The notes beneath the pieces are model-generated. The model worked only from the letters and a program-made list of their open reading frames with translations. It had not been told where the DNA came from and ran no database searches. The translations under genes and the position numbers were made by a program. From contig CAILMU010000142.1 of the NCBI GenBank assembly GCA_903835325.1, positions 1 to 7,644 on the forward strand: a stretch of DNA of 7,644 nucleotides, read 5' to 3'. Below, in pieces: positions 5,900 to 7,644 of the stretch (positions within the stretch are counted from its first letter, which is position 1; every line of letters starts with the position of its first letter). The stretch is from an uncultured Microcaldota archaeon (GTDB lineage: Archaea; Micrarchaeota; Micrarchaeia; Anstonellales; Bilamarchaeaceae).

Positions 5900-7537
5900 A
5901 TGAATATCTGGCATTCGATGCTGATCGCGGTTGCTTTCGCGCTGATTCTTGGCTGCGCCGAACCGCAACAGAGCGTAAGGTATGTCCATGTCTGCGACAA
6001 TGGAACGCTGGTATCGGATTTATCACTGTGCAATGCTTCGGCAACGGTCCGGCCAGATATCAATGCGTCTCTGCCCATCAATAATACGACCATAAATGAT
6101 ACGGCAATACCGGATAACCAGGACCAGAACAACAGCAGGAAAAACAATTCTAATAAACAGCAGAAGAACCAGACGAAGCCCCAAAACAAGCAGAGTCCGG
6201 ACGATGACGGGACGCCAGCCACCGGAAATGAGATTCAAATCCCGACTGACGAGCTCAATGCGCAGCTAACCGGAAATCTCCTGCTCGGCAGGCCGACTAA
6301 CGATTCGATGACCCTGAATATCCTGGCGGTCGATGGGATGTCGGCATATTCCGAGTATGGGACATCGCCTGGGGATTACACCGGAAAAACGAGTATCGTT
6401 TCATCGAATGATTCCAAGCCGATAATACTCTTGATGGATGGCCTTAAGCCGGATTCCGAGTACTACTACCGGGTCGAGATCCGCAGGATAAATGGGACCG
6501 GTTTCGTACCAAGCCAAGAGCACACGTTCCATACCCAACGGCCTGCAGGCGAAGGATTCACTTTCGCAATCCAGGCAGACCCGCATCGTGATGGGCACAC
6601 AGACGAGAATCTGTACAGGGCGACATTGCAGAACGAGCTTTCCGCCAGGCCAGACTTCCTCATCGACCTCGGAGACACATTCATGACCGAGAAATTCGCG
6701 ACCAGCTACGACCAGGTTATCAACCGCTACATCCAGGACAGGGAATTTTTCGGGATAGTTAGCACATCTGTGCCGGTTTTCCTGGTGAATGGCAACCATG
6801 ATGGCGAACAAGGCTGGGTGCTGGACGGAACTGCCAATAATGATGCGATATGGGCCACCGAAGCAAGGAAAACATACTATCTTCCTCCTTACAACGATTC
6901 GTTCTATTCCGGAAGCACGGCTCTCGAGCCCATTGTCGGGCAGAGAGGGAGCTATTATGCATGGCAATGGGGCGATGCCTTATTCGTGACCCTCGACGCG
7001 TATTGGTACACGAAAACCAATCCTAAGACGACAGGGGATATGTGGGGGTATACCCTGGGGGATGAGCAGTACAAATGGCTCGAGCAGACCCTAGAAAGCA
7101 GCCATGCCAAGTACAAGTTCGTGTTCGAGCACCATGTGCTCAGCGAGGTGAGGGGTTCGACTTATTGGGCTCCGTATTTCGAATGGGGAGGGGAAAACAA
7201 GAATGGCGGCTGGGGCTTTTCAACGGAGCGGCCCGGCTGGGATCTCCCCATCCACCAGTTGATGGTGAAGAACAATGTCACGATCTTCTTCCAGGGGCAT
7301 GACCATCTTTTCGCCAAGGAGGATTTGGACGGCATAGTATACCAGACAGTTCCGCAACCCGGCAATCCGAACGGAGATGCCGCGCCAGGAGCCGAGTATA
7401 ACTACAATGGCATAATTCTGCCAAGTTCCGGCTACCTGCGCGTCAATGTGAGCCCCGACGATGTGACTGTGGATTACATCAAGACTAACCTGGGAAAAGC
7501 TCCTGATACTGCGTATAGCTACACCATTGAGAAATGA
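5900..7537 (+). CDS. Lipoprotein calcineurin-like metallophosphoesterase with Fn3-like domain
   Basis: The 545-residue product begins with a lipoprotein signal ending in LILGC (Cys19). It carries the same C-x11-C module as the preceding lipoprotein (VCDNG...LC, starting at Cys31), then an Asn/Gln/Lys-rich spacer with many N-glycosylation sequons (about 45-105). Residues about 120-215 look like the fibronectin-III-type domain that precedes catalytic domains in purple-acid-phosphatase-like enzymes (LKPDSEYYYRVE). The catalytic domain shows all metal-binding motifs: D227-P-H229, G258-D259, G298-N-H-D301, H411-H412, and G466-H-D-H469. The second motif reads GDTFM instead of GDxxY, so the Tyr ligand of true purple acid phosphatases is absent. 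It probably hydrolyses phosphomonoesters or diesters at the cell surface with a two-metal centre. Substrate unknown; a phosphate-scavenging role is possible but nothing here shows phosphate control. Confidence 0.9.
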   Translation: MNIWHSMLIAVAFALILGCAEPQQSVRYVHVCDNGTLVSDLSLCNASATVRPDINASLPINNTTINDTAIPDNQDQNNSRKNNSNKQQKNQTKPQNKQSPDDDGTPATGNEIQIPTDELNAQLTGNLLLGRPTNDSMTLNILAVDGMSAYSEYGTSPGDYTGKTSIVSSNDSKPIILLMDGLKPDSEYYYRVEIRRINGTGFVPSQEHTFHTQRPAGEGFTFAIQADPHRDGHTDENLYRATLQNELSARPDFLIDLGDTFMTEKFATSYDQVINRYIQDREFFGIVSTSVPVFLVNGNHDGEQGWVLDGTANNDAIWATEARKTYYLPPYNDSFYSGSTALEPIVGQRGSYYAWQWGDALFVTLDAYWYTKTNPKTTGDMWGYTLGDEQYKWLEQTLESSHAKYKFVFEHHVLSEVRGSTYWAPYFEWGGENKNGGWGFSTERPGWDLPIHQLMVKNNVTIFFQGHDHLFAKEDLDGIVYQTVPQPGNPNGDAAPGAEYNYNGIILPSSGYLRVNVSPDDVTVDYIKTNLGKAPDTAYSYTIEK

Positions 7538-7643
7538 ATTTGAAGGCAGGATTTTCTTTGTTGTTGGCTAGACCTAGCGTTTTTTTACATTGAGAACAGC
7601 GTTCGCCTTCTTTGTATGGCTTGAAGCAGTTTGTGCATTTCCT
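7485..7643 (-). CDS. C-terminal part of a zinc-ribbon protein (partial)
   Basis: On the minus strand an open frame enters from the right edge and stops with TAG at 7485-7487, giving 52 residues. It begins RKCTNCFKPYKEGERCSQC, a clean zinc ribbon: C-x2-C, nine residues, C-x2-C, with the aromatic/Gly-Glu spacing usual for such knuckles. The remainder (KKTLGLANN onward) is polar and unremarkable. The frame overlaps the 3' end of the phosphoesterase gene by 53 bp tail to tail. The start and most of the protein lie outside the window, so the ribbon may be a C-terminal appendage of a larger protein or most of a small one. The motif is unlikely to arise by chance, but the exact end depends on the overlap being real. 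Confidence 0.6.
   Translation of the reverse strand, partial: RKCTNCFKPYKEGERCSQCKKTLGLANNKENPAFKFISQWCSYTQYQELFPG
7567..7586 (+). terminator. Possible T-rich terminator of the lipoprotein operon
   Basis: Thirty bases after the phosphoesterase stop, GCTA-GACC-TAGC (7567-7578) is followed by a run of seven T (7580-7586). T-runs end archaeal transcripts even without a hairpin. The short stem may be incidental, since on the other strand these bases encode the zinc-ribbon protein. Confidence 0.4.
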
Positions 7644-7644
7644 C

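Overview
The window reads as archaeal chromosomal DNA. TATA-like boxes lie about 25 bp upstream of starts, and one divergent intergenic region shares a single AT core. One partial gene appears leaderless. Two lipoproteins carry an N-terminal C-x11-C module of the kind I associate with DPANN archaea (Micrarchaeota/Diapherotrites-like); the lineage is inference only. Genes are tightly packed except for two noncoding stretches rich in hairpins.

Layout, left to right. (1) 1-46, minus: the first codons of a probable archaeal AAA/STAND-type ATPase, with a TATA box at 68-76. (2) 77-520: about 440 bp without a convincing gene. It has its own plus-strand TATA box (129-136) and a chain of hairpins, and is either a structured leader of the next gene or a separate RNA. 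(3) 521-2509, plus: an exported or anchored protein with a long helical region and a C-terminal caspase-like (clan CD) domain with a visible His/Cys pair. (4) 2510-2936: 427 bp of further hairpin-rich noncoding DNA. It ends in a diverged second copy of a 73-87 bp sequence that also lies upstream of the protease gene, so the protease gene is bracketed by imperfect direct repeats. (5) 4005 down to 2937, minus: an overlapping two-gene unit, a membrane-anchored winged-helix regulator followed by a small flavodoxin. (6) 4088-7537, plus: a divergent two-gene unit encoding a large Cys-rich lipoprotein with four L-x-x-x-Q motifs, then a lipoprotein metallophosphoesterase. (7) 7485-7643, minus: the tail of a zinc-ribbon protein entering from the right edge and overlapping the phosphoesterase 3' end.

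Working model (inference): the membrane-bound winged-helix protein may sense the cell envelope or redox state. It may control its own flavodoxin operon and the divergent surface-lipoprotein operon through 9-bp direct repeats that flank the shared TATA region. The caspase-like gene, with its flanking repeats and structured RNA regions, looks like a separate cassette and is the most unusual part of the window.
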